A program made the position numbers and the translations under genes. DNA of 64,000 nt, taken from contig NC_087380.1 of NCBI RefSeq assembly GCF_963675165.1, forward strand, positions 5,030,071 through 5,094,070. The letters are read 5' to 3'. The stretch is from Halichondria panicea. Lineage: Eukaryota > Porifera > Demospongiae > Suberitida > Halichondriidae. The notes under the pieces are model-generated. The model was given only the letters and a program-made list of their open reading frames with translations. It was not told the DNA's origin and made no database searches. Each line of letters starts with the position of its first letter. Position 1 is the stretch's first letter. This document shows, in pieces, positions 1-17,100 of the stretch.

Positions 1-4355
<4,355 letters not shown>

Positions 4356-5365
4356 TTTCCCGTGATAATTATGCAATACAGAATTTTTATTGTGTGCACT
4401 TTTTAATCAGTCATGTAATAAATTTTATCAGCATATAAAACGTCAAATCTGTGTCGATTGCACAAGGAAACCATCAAGCACCTGCATGGGGCAGGTTTTT
4501 CTTCTAAAGTGTGCAGGATGAACTATATCATGCAGTTGAAAAGACTGGCATGCACAGTATATAAGCTTTGACTCAATTATAACACCAATAATAATATTAT
4601 TGATGTGTTTATTATATACCTCAATAATTTTGTGACACATTAATTATTGTGGAGTTTTCTATCAGTACATTTAAGCTGCACCAGATGAGCACCATTGCAT
4701 GTGATGGTGAGCATTGTGAACTGAAGCTGCCGTCTTTCTTTGTTTTCAACAACTGCTGCATGAGAGGGGTTGCCATGAACAAACATTGTTTAAACATAAT
4801 GCACTAATGCGAATGCATTCGTAAAAAATACACTGCATGCTTGTGACGGATTGACATTATTATGCGTATGGCTCTCCCCGCTCGCTTGTTCCCCTTCAGT
4901 GCTTTCTCCAGCCAATCTTAGCAACTTTCACATTGCAAAATTAATGTTTTGGTGGCTTAGTATAATTATACATGCATCCAGACTATGTTTACCGTTTACC
5001 ACAAGTCCCATGCAATCATAATTATATAATTGGCTGTTTCAAGTGTGACCATTGTGATAGTATGTATTTACGCAAAATAGTGCTATATTGTGTAAGATAG
5101 TGGCATTTTCTTTAATTGTCTATCGGCTTAATATCCGTTAATTGCCACAAAAACCATAATATAGGGATTGATATCACTGTGTTTATAATGACATTGCTAA
5201 AAATTGGTGCTGTCATCAACTATTCAATCGTCTCCATGGCTGGCAGAATCATGTCAACACTTAATATGAAAGGTGATACAATTTATATCTGAACTTTACT
5301 AATTACTGTTTCTTCAGTGCTATATAAAGACATCACTACTAAAGGCCAATTTAGCACACTTCAAA
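4356..5365. other. Intergenic gap, kinase 3' end to cyclase start
   Basis: It contains the kinase poly(A) signal and AT-rich sequence. A possible spliced 5' UTR of the cyclase is visible: a donor-like AAAG|GTGATA at about 5270 and an acceptor TTCTTCAG ending at 5317. Joining them puts upstream ATGs out of frame with the cyclase, so I treat it as untranslated. Nothing else recognised. Confidence 0.4.
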
Positions 5366-8300
5366 ATGGCTTGGTCAAGGATCAAAGGTGTTGCCTTTTT
5401 CCCCTTTTTATGGCAAACTCTCCTCACAATCATTCTTTGGACGCCTGGAAATCTCTACCTCTCCAATGGTACAAAATGGTTGTACTTTCAGTTTCAAAGC
5501 AAACTTGTGCATACACAAGTTAGCATCATCACTGCAACGCATGTGCCCTTCAATATCGCGTGGACTATTCTTGCTCACTTCGTACTGGATTTCTCTACTC
5601 CATTCATACAACATATGGGTTTAGCTTTTGCTATTTGGAATTTTGTTGTTGTTGTCGTGAGTGTTGCTGTCCAGAAGTTGTATCCGGCAAGTGCTTACAA
5701 GATTCAGTATTTGTTCATCTTTCTTTCATTTGCCACTTCCTTTGAGGTACTCTGTGGAGGGTTGTTTAATGAATTAAACTTTTTCGGTACACAGAGATTT
5801 GGGTCGTTGTTTTATCTCCTTATGGTGAGCACTCTTTTCTTTCAGTGGTCCACATTGCTTACAGTGTTGTGTTGGACATTCTTTGGAGGAGGTTTTGTTT
5901 TCTGGAGTATCTTTGTAGCAAAAAATGTGCCAGAGGTATGAAATTACATAATTATGTTGTGCATCTGGTAATCAGTGATAATGGTATAAATCTAATATTT
6001 AGTAAATGCTTTAATTATACAGGTACTGGCCTCTACATTCATGACTGCTGCTATAACCATTCTTTGCGTGATAGCACACATAGTGGCCAACTACCAGAAG
6101 AAACTAGCCTTCCAAAAAATTGAAAAGAGTGTTACTACAACCTTAGAAGTAGAGAAAGAAAATGCAAAACAGGTTCATAATTCATTCATTCATAGCTTTA
6201 TCAACTTGCCCTGCAGGAAAAACTTCTTCTGTCGATTTTTCCAAAAGAAGTTGCACATGTGGTGCAGAAAGACTTGCGAAATTCAAGAGGTGTTTCTCAA
6301 ATTTCTCAGTTCAGAAAACTTTATGTCCAGAGGTTCAAAAATGTTAGGTAAGCTGTTGTACTAATTATGCCTCGAGGCGTAGCCGCACGAGGGTATGGTA
6401 AAGCTGACTGTGTGTGTGTATTCCAGCTGTAACTGCTCAACGGTTACAATGCGATGAAAACTAACAGCTTTATAGGCTTCTAGCCACGTTCTCTTGGATT
6501 TTGATTCGTGGGTTAGCAAACTAAAGCTTCTTTCTCGAGTTATGGCTAGTTTGACTCACATTGAAGGATGTTGCAGTCTCTTCAGAATCTTTCGTAGCAT
6601 CATTTCTTCGCACAAAGTTTCTGTTGAACTTATGAGTTAGCCTTGCACTAAAGCACTAGCTTTCTATTAGCTACAAAAATCAAAAAAGAGCTGCTGAAGT
6701 TCATAAAAATGCAACACGTACCCTTTTATTACTCATACCCTTGTAGGTTACCACCCGACTGCACCCTCATGACATACAACTTTAACTAACTCTTGTGCAA
6801 ACCATGACGGCTTTAGTTATGAGACATCTATAGAGCCACACCTCAGGCCTCGGGTTTTCTTTAGCTCACTTTGGTCAATCTATGGTTGTTTACTGCATGT
6901 TGCGTAGAATAGAAGCTTTCTTTGAATCGTATTTTAGGCAAATTTGGCACTGAAAAGCTACGGCAAATTGGTAAACCATTGTCCCGATTGTCTGAATAGT
7001 CTGCTACATGAATGTATACTCTCTACTCTTTTAGTTGTCCATGATCGTGTGGAAGCATAATTATAATTTGTTGATAGCTCAAATCACCACCTCTGCTGAA
7101 CATTTTCAGTATGTATACTCCTTACTCTTCTTGTTGCTCAGCCCTCTTTTTGTCGTGGAAGCATATAATTTTTGGTAGCTCAAATTACTACCTTTGCTGA
7201 ACATTTTCAGTATTCTGCACAGCTCTTTACAGGCTGTAAGCACTGTGCCGTGAATTATATCCGAAAATCTCCGAGTCGGAGATAGTTGTTGATTTTGTAC
7301 CTCATTTAATATGGATTCTTCCTGCGTTAATTTGCAGTATCTTATATGCTGACATCAAAGGATTTACGGCTCTTTCTTCAAAGGTTTCGGCCCAGCAACT
7401 TGTGCAGACTCTTAATGAGTTGTTTGCAAGATTTGACTATCTGGCTGAGGTGATCGATCGTGTCTTGTAAAATGTGTACTTGTACGATTAATGTTATTTT
7501 GTTTGTGTAGAACAATTTCTGTCTGCGCATCAAGATCCTTGGTGACTGCTACTACTGTGTGTCCGGGCTTTATGACTCTAGAACAGACCATGCTGTATGT
7601 ACAGTGCAAATGGGGCTCCAGATGATTGAAGTTATCAGGTAAGTTAACTATTAGATCTCGTGTAAACATGTTCTTAACTTATCACAGACATGTGGCTGCT
7701 CAGACAGGATTTGATTTGAATATGCGGGTAGGCATTCATACTGGCTCTGTACTCTGTGGACTGATTGGTTCACACAAGTGGCAGTTTGATGTCTGGTCCA
7801 ACGATGTCACCATAGCCAATGCAATGGAAGCAGGTGGCGTACCTGGGTGAGTGTTCAGACATTTTTGACCCTTGAAAATACCATTGTCAGTGACTTGAGT
7901 CACGGTCTATTTATAACCATGGATGTGGAAAAAAATTAAGAGGTGCCCGTATAATTGTACAGTACATAGATTAATACACCAAAGAGCTGAAGGTGACATA
8001 TTTTCACAGGTAGATTTGTTTGCGTTTTCACTGTTTAGCTCATTTTGCTGGCATTACATTCTGCTAATCAAATCCTTGCTCAAGTTGTGACATTAATGTA
8101 CGTTTCTAATTACTCACAAGTGGTTTTCATTGCAATTTCTAATTATCTGCACACATTTTTGCGTCAGAAATTAATAGCAGAAATTAATGCTCGCAAAAAT
8201 ATGTAGTTAGTTAGTGCATATGTACAACCAGGAGTGCAACATACATGCCCACAATTGCTTTAAAAAATTATACCTGAACTCCTAGTAACTTTTTCATCTA

Positions 8301-11300
8301 GGGAAGTACACATCAGTAAAACTACATTCGATGCACTGCAAGGTGCTTACAACGTTCAGCCAGCTGATGGCAAATCACGAAATAGTCTGCTAGCCAAGTA
8401 CGATGTGGAAACGTTCTTTGTTACCTCCAGGAACAACAACAATTATGTTATGGAGGTAAATGTGTGATAATTAAAATATGCAGATAATTATGGAAGCTTA
8501 TTTTATAACCTGCTGATCAGTCAGTGAAGTTGGCTGTTATTGTAAGTCCTCAATAACACAATTTCACAATTTCTATCAGGGTGAAACAACGAGCCTTCTC
8601 GACGAACTACCTTCAACTTGCTCATCAGATTCTGGTATAGGAATCTTGAATTCTAATTTTGAAAGTAAGTATAGCTCCTTATACATGTAAATCTATATTA
8701 ACTAATTACCGGTAGCTGGAGAGCCGAAAAAGAAGAAAGGACTAAAAGTAAAAGAAAGGAAGCCTAAGATAAGTATTAACAACACAGCTCGTCTCTTTCT
8801 AGGCAACTACGAAGACAGAAAATTTGGAGTAAACGACATCCTAACAACACTAGGAGTTCAGGTATAATTTTTTTAAAGCAATTGTGGGCATGTATATGTT
8901 GTACTTATGCACTAACTATAACTATATAATTATACTTCTCTCAGAATCTGAAAGAGCAAAAGTCTACAAGCAATCCTGATAGTGACTTCGATAAACATCA
9001 CTTTCTGATCCTACTAAAGGAAGCTCTCACTGACACAAGCACTGGTCATCTATGGAAAAACTATGCTATGAGGCTGACAATGCAGTTCAAAGATTACGCT
9101 TTGGAATCAAAGGTGAATATTATTTATGGCAAGAGAGGCATGCAGCACCTTCTAAATACTGCCTGTAACTTGCACCCACAGTTCGCAAGGCAGAAGTTCA
9201 GTGATCTCCAATATTTCTTTGTTGCCCTCCTCTGTATGCAGTGTCTCTTCTACTCCGCCCAAGTCACAGTCCTACCAATGACAAGAATCTCCACACACAT
9301 ATGCTTCTTGTTTAGCATTATATTCATATTTGTGCTTACTTTGATTTCTCTTTCGGACAAAACAAAGGTAGACAAAGGTAGTGTAGTGCCGTGAAGTATT
9401 GTATTAATGTGTATGTGTCTAACTGGTGGTACTTCTGTCTAGCTTGCTCATAATTATGTATAATCATCTCTTGCAATTAAAAACCTCTCTGATATAATAA
9501 TTCTCCTCATGCAGTTCCTGCCGATATCTTCTTTCAAGCAAATAAATCTCTATATTCAGTCATACCGGGCACTACGCTATGCCGTAGTTCTTCTAACCTG
9601 GGTGCTAGCTCTTGTGTGCAGCTATAGCGGATTGGTGGGTACACAATGTCAATCTTTTATCACAGAAACGTGATGAACAATTTTTTCACAGATGGAATGC
9701 ACACCTGATGCCCCTTACTTCAGGATTTTTGAAACGCTCGACCCACAAAACCCTAGATGTGAATATGCACACGTAAGTCATTTGTACATGTATAGTTCAT
9801 TTGTGGGAGCAAATTGCTGAATAAGTTAGGAGAGTGTATAGCATTGTCCTTGTCTTGCTGCAGTACCATGAGGAGCAGTTGAACTTGTACCTTGTGTTCA
9901 TAATAATGCCTCTGACCGACCTACCTGTGGCTGGACAGGTACTTGCTGCAACATTTGGACTTCTCACTTTGTTTGTACTACTTCCCTTTGGTTTCTTCGA
10001 CGCTTTCCTTCACTTCTATGAAGCAAGACAAATCGGAAATTTTGAGTAAGATAGTGCAGAAGGAGTTATTAGCTTTCTACTTGCTCCTGCATGCAAGTAC
10101 ATGCAGTCTATACACTTTGCTGTTACTCTGTAGAGACTCAATGCATGGATATCAATAGCCTCAAATCCAGGTGTCATAGGGGCAGGCTAGACTCGCTTGC
10201 CAGCCCAATCCCTAGGATGGACTGGCCAGCGAGTCTAGGGGCAGGCTAGGATATCAGTATGCTATTCTAACAGATAACATATTTAGCATAACGTGCTAGA
10301 TATAATTTTTATGTGTATATTTTTATGTAGGTATTTATAGTGTGTTTCCTTTAACGCTATCCAAAATGCCTCTAATTTTGCTCATAGCTAGATATACGTA
10401 TACTCATATGCATGCACTATTCAAATTTCAGTGGCGCTTTGTTTGAAATGCTTACAAGCTACCTTTTCCGTATTTTGGTCATTCTCGTCTCCATCCTACT
10501 TGGCATTCTCTTAGCCAGAGAAAACCAATACACTAGAAGAAGCAACTTCCTGCGGCAGATAGATGTGAGTATTATAATAATCATGCAGTGTCTATAATTA
10601 GTATACAGAGTTTGTAGTATTCTTAGCGCACTATCAGGCACTAGATCAATATATATCTGCATGCTGTCTTGATATAATTATATGCAGGCCGAGAAGAAGC
10701 AGCGAGAGATAGAGATCATAGAGTTGTACAATACTAGTCTTCTTAACAACCTCCTCCCAAATCATGTGATAAGCCACTTTCTCAACCCCGATATTACTGC
10801 TGTGGTAAGTTCCTGCGGTAATTTACGCCTATATGCCTCGGGGTGTCTGGTGCATGTGTTAAGTTTCGGATTGTTAGCTTCACACTAGAGCACTATATAG
10901 CTATTTGGTCCATGTAGCTACAAAAGTAAGAAAAGAGCTGCAAGGGTGCACTGCAGAAGCAACCAGCCATTATGAATTTTTGACATCTCCGTGCAGATCC
11001 ACCCCTTTTTACCGCTGGATACTTACCAATTAAAAAAAACCACCAACTCTTGATTTAAGGGCAATAATACGTCCACAAAACACTAAAAAGCTACAGTGTA
11101 CACAAGTCTTTTCCTACAAATGTTTTATTCTCCTCTTCCATGCATAATTACAATGAAGGCATTTAGCACCGTGTTGCTTGGACATTGACTCGTTAATTAT
11201 TGCTGAAACTTCTGATAGTCCACATACTATAATTATGTATCTGTGTATACAAATTATACCAGAGCACAGTATATAATTATTATTGCATTGGGTGCAGGAT

Positions 11301-12388
11301 CTCTACTACGACTTCCACCCTGAGGCCGGAATTCTTTTTGCCTCAATCCCTGACTTTGCTGGCTACTATGAAGAGGAGGAATCTAACAACCAGGGGATAG
11401 AGTGCATGAGACTGCTCAATGAGATATTTGGGGACTTTGATCAACTGTTGACAGACAAGAGATTTCAGTCCATAGAGAAGATTAAGACCATTGGGAGCAC
11501 TTACATGGTGGCGTCCGGAGTAAACCAGAAGACGGTAAGCAAATGCAGTTTTAAGATATAAAACAACACGTACGTTTCCTATGATAACTAACATTTTATA
11601 TAGGGTAAAGTGGTGAAAAACTGGAAGCATTTGGAAGTTCTTCTGGAGTTCTCTTTTGCTCTAAGGGAGAAACTTCAGGCCATAAACAAAGAATCGTGGA
11701 ATGATTTCCAGCTGCGCATTGGCATTAGTCATGGTCCTCTGGTTGCTGGAGTTATTGGAGCTAAAAAACCTCAGTATGATATCTGGGGAGACACTGTGAA
11801 CCTTGCCAGCAGGATGGAGAGCACCGGAGTCAAGGGGAAAACTCAGGTAACTGTATATAGCAGGTAATTTCCGAGGGTCAAAACATTCGTGGTTGAACAA
11901 TAATATTATTTACATAGATAGATTTTGCATGGTTGCTGCTGGTTGCTGCTTGCACTGCCGGTAAAGGTAGTCGACGATCGTTTCATTATAATATTCGTGC
12001 TCAGAAATTGGACCACAAAATGTTTGCCCCTGAAAATTACCCACTATTATGGTATACATGCATGTATAAGTTGACACAGGAGGTAAATTTATAAAGTGGA
12101 GAACTTTTCCTGTTGTCAAAGTGTGTGTATTAAACCATGGGCATGCATGCATGTCCTAGCAACTGTATGGAAGTAGGATATAATATATTTTATGACTGCA
12201 TATTCATGCATGTACATATATGTACACCTGTATAGGTTGTTCAAGAAACACAGGCTCTTTTGTCTACTCGTGGATACATGTTTGACTATCGAGGTGTGGT
12301 GTCGGTTAAAGGGAAAGGCTCACTCATTACGTACTTTGCTCAAGACGTTTCTCCTAAAAAGAAATTGGCACAAAACTACTTGCTCTAA
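5366..12388 (+). CDS. Membrane adenylyl cyclase (class III, two-times-six TM type)
   Basis: Makes cAMP from ATP at the plasma membrane under G-protein control. Nineteen exons keep phase throughout: 5366-5935, 6023-6172, 6217-6347, 7338-7449, 7511-7638, 7688-7846, 8302-8455, 8580-8664, 8716-8861, 8945-9112, 9182-9367, 9515-9634, 9692-9772, 9864-10045, 10432-10564, 10688-10804, 11298-11534, 11604-11846, 12236-12388; 1,084 aa. Order: first membrane block (residues ~15-220), C1 (~270-465), a short C1b linker, second membrane block (~600-840), C2 (~850-1075). Both metal-binding Asp are present in C1 (YADIKGF D289, LGDCYY D333). C2 keeps the ATP-site residues K937 (KTIGS), D1012 (YDIWG), N1019 and R1023 (VNLASRM). 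The spacing equals that of mammalian enzymes, so an active enzyme is expected. The vertebrate subtype cannot be assigned by eye. The second intron is only 44 nt. Confidence 0.93.
6362..6900. repeat. Interspersed repeat in cyclase intron 3
   Basis: The 990-nt third intron is far longer than its neighbours. It opens with CCTCGAGGCGTAGCCGCACG and closes near 6845 with a CCTCAGGCCTCGGG-like stretch. A diverged segment built around AGCTACAAAA and AAAAGAGCTGC recurs in intron 16 (about 10835-11000). A related reversed segment appears near 16090-16260, ending GCCGCGGTGCGGCCTCGGG. This suggests one dispersed family. The exact ends are not resolved. Confidence 0.45.
10173..10245. repeat. Short inverted-repeat (hairpin) element in cyclase intron 14
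   Basis: GGGGCAGGCTAGACTCGCT on the left is mirrored by AGCGAGTCTAG on the right, around a short centre containing CCTAGG. The sequence GGGGCAGGCTAG occurs at both edges. It looks like a small foldback element. A compositionally similar CTAGCCTCGA element lies near 21390-21495. Confidence 0.5.
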
Positions 12389-14151
12389 TACTATTACATG
12401 TTCCAACTACAGTTAACTTAGATATAATATTATAGGTATAGAGACACTATAGCGTGCCTCATGCATATTGTGTACGGTGGACTCTAAAAACCCAGACATT
12501 TTACACACATTCTGTAGCATATTATGCACATACCCAGTATATGTATATCTATAATTTTGAATGCTGTCACATAAAAATTATTGCACAGAGTGATGATCAC
12601 ATGATCACCAGTCAACCAGCTTAGCTAAGTGGCAATAAATAATTTCAAATTATCTGTACAGTCTTAGAAGGCTTTTCACATCGATTATTTGGCATTGATG
12701 AGCAAGTTACAAACCAATTCTCACATTTCGCTCAATATCAGTGGACCAACAAATACCTCGGATAATAGCTCTCTCATCCCTTTCACGGGCAAAACAGGTT
12801 GATACCATTAATGATTATTATGCACTTTTATCGCTTGTAACATCGAAACTCGAGTATTATGCTGCTCCACTTTGTGCTAATTCCAAAGTCTGTTAACAAC
12901 GTGGCCAAAAATACGGCACAGCAATAATACCACATACACCGTATTACTAGAATATTTTGCTGGTGAAAAACCTTTGTGAATGAGCCAAATCAGCAGAAAA
13001 TTTGACCCTTTGCGATCTAACTATTGCGTTCTGGCAAGGATCGTGTGGTAATAATTTAGGATTTTATTGTTGCGAACCATCGCAAAATTCTAAATTTTTA
13101 ATGCTTGCAAAACATTCTAGTAATAGTTACGGTAATTATAACGGGAAAATAATTATTAGGCGAGAATTATTTATATTTTGCGAATAAGACTGAATTGGCG
13201 TTATTAAATTGGTGTCTCGGGCATGGCTATGGCAATGACATCACATTGACATGCATCTTGACATTTGGTAAAGTTACACAGTAATCATGCTAAAAGAGCT
13301 ACAGGTGCACAGTTCTAACAGGAAGAGTAATATCACAATACGATAGCTATATAATATGGCGACCAAGTACATGAAAAACTTTCTAGCAAGTAAGCTGTTG
13401 CAGGCGTGCCCGCATGTGTGACCTAATGAGTAGAGCTAGTTGGGCGACATCTGCTGTTTTAGTCTCTGCGTGTTGTCTGAGCTGTATCAGCCACTTATCC
13501 CAAAAGCAAATCGTGCCTGCACTGTCATATCGTCCAGAGGAGGTATAACAATTAGCGTGCACTTCAAGTAGCACTGAATTTTGCTGAATCAGCATACTCC
13601 AAAAGCTGTCTCACTGGTCGTCGTCTATCCCTTTCAGCCCAGCTAGCCTCTAGATTCTATCTAAATATGTAGTCTACATCAACACAAGACTCTCTGGACC
13701 ACTCCGGACCACTCACAACAAAGGTCTTTATTGAATACATGTACACAACCTCAGCTTTCTTACATGTATGTGTTGATCATGGAAGCATAACAGCGTCTTT
13801 AGCTTCAATGTCATAAGCCACGGACAAATGAAATACATGAGCGAAGACTTGCACCATAAGTATATAAATTGGGGTAGAAGTCTGTCATGCGCTATAAAAC
13901 CACGCCGAGGGTTCAGCACTTTAGTGCTCTAGTCTATGGAATTATGATATATATACATTCTCGTTTTTCTGCGTACAATGTAAGATTGCATTTACAGTGT
14001 ACAGTAAGTTACATGTTTGGATCAATAGGGCATCAAGGAAGCAATAATTATAATGATGCAATTGTTAGAAATTGAAATAAGTGATAAGGTATGCCGTAAT
14101 AATACACTATATAAATTCAGTGTCATAGTTCATACAATGTGTCTTACTTTG
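12389..14151. other. Convergent gap between cyclase and SPICE1
   Basis: Holds the 3' flanks of two convergent genes. AATAAA lies at about 12634-12639 for the cyclase, and TTTATT at 13728-13733 is a minus-strand AATAAA for SPICE1. A TA-flanked inverted-repeat element lies at about 12937-13134. A short ORF at 13414-13548 (44 aa, beginning MCDLMSRASW) has a hydrophobic centre but no recognised homology. Confidence 0.5.
12937..13134. mobile_element. MITE with TA-flanked terminal inverted repeats, copy 1
   Basis: The left end reads CCGTATTACTAGAATATTTT. The right end is its complement, slightly decayed (ATTCTAGTAATAGTTACGG). The interior matches a better copy at 60642-60847 almost base for base, including GAGCCAAATCAGCAGAAAAT and GGCAAGGATCGTGTG. 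Non-coding, about 200 bp. Confidence 0.75.
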
Positions 14152-17100
14152 TCAATGTTGAGGCACGTGTGAGGTGAGTGCAAACCATCCATTCTGCTTT
14201 AATTGTCCTCTTTGGGGGTGGCTATGTAGCAACATGTTATCACCAACCATCGAATTCTTCACACAAGTCTCCTCTGGGATGAGTGACCCTCGCACAACTG
14301 GTGAGTTTTCCTGCTGCTCAGTGATGGTAGAGAAAAGAGACATAGAGAGATCTGGAGCTTGGAGTCCTTGCTGGGGTGTGGGAAGGCCTTTTAGTGGAGA
14401 CAGTTTAGTAGTGAGTTTAGTAGTGGTGTTAGTAGTCAGGGAAATTTCTGGTTTAACAACATTTACAGATGGTTTTTGCTGAAAAGCTTGCATATTTGGC
14501 AAGGCAGGAGTTGTCGCAGTGCTACTAGTGGGTAGTGGTGGATGATTGGTGATGGCGCTAGTTGTATAAGCGGGGAAAGAGACTTGACTATTTGTCGATA
14601 TCAGTGAAGTGCGACTTGCAGTTTTTCTCGTGTGTGATGAAAACGGAGAACTAGGGGAATATGGTACAAATTCATTTTCTTCAACAGTTCCAAGTTTACC
14701 AAGATCAGTCAAAAATCCAGCTACATCGAACATCAGGTCACTGTTTGTTTTTAAAGAACTCAATGGATCTACGGATGTACGCATTATTTCCGAGGGTGTT
14801 GTAAGAACTGGCACTTGTAGTGCAATACTTAATGGTGGAGGGGGAGGAGCGTAAGAATCGTTAAAGGTGGACATATTGTCATGGGGGGAATCCCCTGCAG
14901 CAAATTCACTCTCTGTAGCAAGAGTGACTTCGAGATCTTTGCTTTCTTTTCTTGAAATAAAACCACTTGATAAGCCACCGCCGTCTAACTTACTAGTAGA
15001 AGTTGTCATGTCATAGCTGAGAGGAGACAGCTGGGCTTGAATGTAAGGGCTTGCGTGACTAGGCTGACCCAGCGTAGGCGTGATGCGGTGAAGGGGAGCT
15101 CGTTGACTTGGAACAGGGTGTGCAATAGGAATAGATTCAAAGGAGGAGACACTGGTAGTAGGACTACGGGACAATACAGTCTGATGCGATGGGTGGTAAA
15201 GCTGTTCAGAAGTACCACACATTCTGTTTGACACACTCGTTTCAACCTCTTTAGGCATTGTATTATCCTTGACTTCACTTTTCGTCGGTGCTACACTCGT
15301 GGATAGGATCTGATGTGAAGGTAAAGTTTGTGATGCTGCTAGCGTTTGTTTGTTGGTCCAAGTTGAGAGCTTCTTGTGAACATCAGACACTTCTCTCTGT
15401 GAAAAACAAACACGGATGTACATGTAAGCACACATGCAGTCCAAACCACTAACTTAAAATATATATATAATTATGTGTGAGGTATTCAATGACCAACTTT
15501 GAACCACAACCGTACCTCCATCGAAAGCAGCTGCTCGGATGTAGTGTGTTGAACTTCTTTCAAAGTTTTCTTCAGTGCCATGCTTTCCTTTTGTAGTTTG
15601 ACGACATCCTGAATGTACATGCACCAGTAAAAAAAAACCATTATTACAAAAGCTCGGGTACAAGCACCACACCTCTTGCCCTTAAATATCTGTTTGATTT
15701 TTCCTGCTGCACATGATTCATTATAGCATTCATCACAAATACCAATCTCACACTCGTGTGGGTAATCCATACCAATTCAGCAAAAATTCGCATGACCCAC
15801 TTGGAATTGGACGAAATTTGGAATGTTCCAAATTTCGTCTAATTCCAAGGGGGTCATGCGAATTTTTGGATGTGTTTGTGGATGTGTTCATGTTCATGAA
15901 GCTACTGAACACTAAAGTGCAGAACCCTCAGCGTTAGTGGGGCCGGGGTTGTATAAAGTTTCATAAATGTTCAAATTCATGAGCAAATGGATGAACTCCA
16001 CGATATATAAAGTGCGCATGACTAGACACTAAGATACATGTAGTTTGACCTCTCAATCGAATCAAAACCGCCTGAAGCTAGCTGTTTTCTACGTGCAGGT
16101 TCAAGCTTCTTACATTGTAGCTTTTGCTCGTTTTATTCAACAACGAAGCTTTGTTGAGAAAATCTGCCAAAAATGTGTGTTATGGCAGCCAGGTGAGCAG
16201 ACTCAGAATACACAGACAGACAGCTGACCTGTCGCCGCGGTGCGGCCTCGGGTTAATAAGACCATCATGATTATGTTGTACGGCAGAACACACTAAAACT
16301 TCAAATGTTCATCTTTAGAAATATTCCTGCAGTCATGGTAACTTCCCCATGTGCTTAAAGCTGATAACACCTAAAAGCGTGCGCAAGCTTGGTATATTGT
16401 ATAGGTTCACCCAGTAAATATTGTAGTGTAGAACTTGACACTGATTCTTCCGAAATCTAACCTCTGACCTTATCAAAAGCTTGTGATAGTTTTGATGGTT
16501 GCATGTTAGGCCCTTACTTATCTACATGTAGGAGCTGTGAATATTTCATATTTTATGTTGGGGCTCCATGTATGTAGTCTTCTCGAACACACATTAGTTA
16601 TACATGTATGCCACAAGAAGTTAATTAACACGATAGTAAATTGTGTCTCTTCGGCATAAGTATTATATACCACAACACCCGTTTGTATTTACAAAGTTAC
16701 CCATATACCATCAATTCAATTTCGAGGGGGCCATGCCCAAATTTTTGCTGAAGTTATATCCAAGGGCCATTACAATGAAAAGGGAATGGATATTCACATC
16801 TCTACTAACTCACAGAGGTTAGAGCATCCATGAGGTTTTGCTGCTCAGCCATAGTCTGCAGCAAATGTTCTCTCACTTCTACTTCTCCTCTCAATTGGGC
16901 CTCGCTCTCTTGAAGATAGCGGGTGATCTTTGTCACTGACGTAAGGAGTGTAGACGTGATGGACATGAGCCGGGTGTTGTTGGTGGAGTGCGGGGGCCTG
17001 ATTGTCGTAGAGTACTCACATTCTTGGAGCTCTTTGTTGAGATTGTGGACAATCTAGAAATAAGTACAGAGAAACGGATTGCTGACATTGAATATAATAG

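Noticed and set aside
5317-5523. Plus-strand ORF overlapping the cyclase start
   Set aside because: It overlaps cyclase exon 1 in another frame, has no recognisable domain, and the cyclase frame encodes the expected membrane helices.
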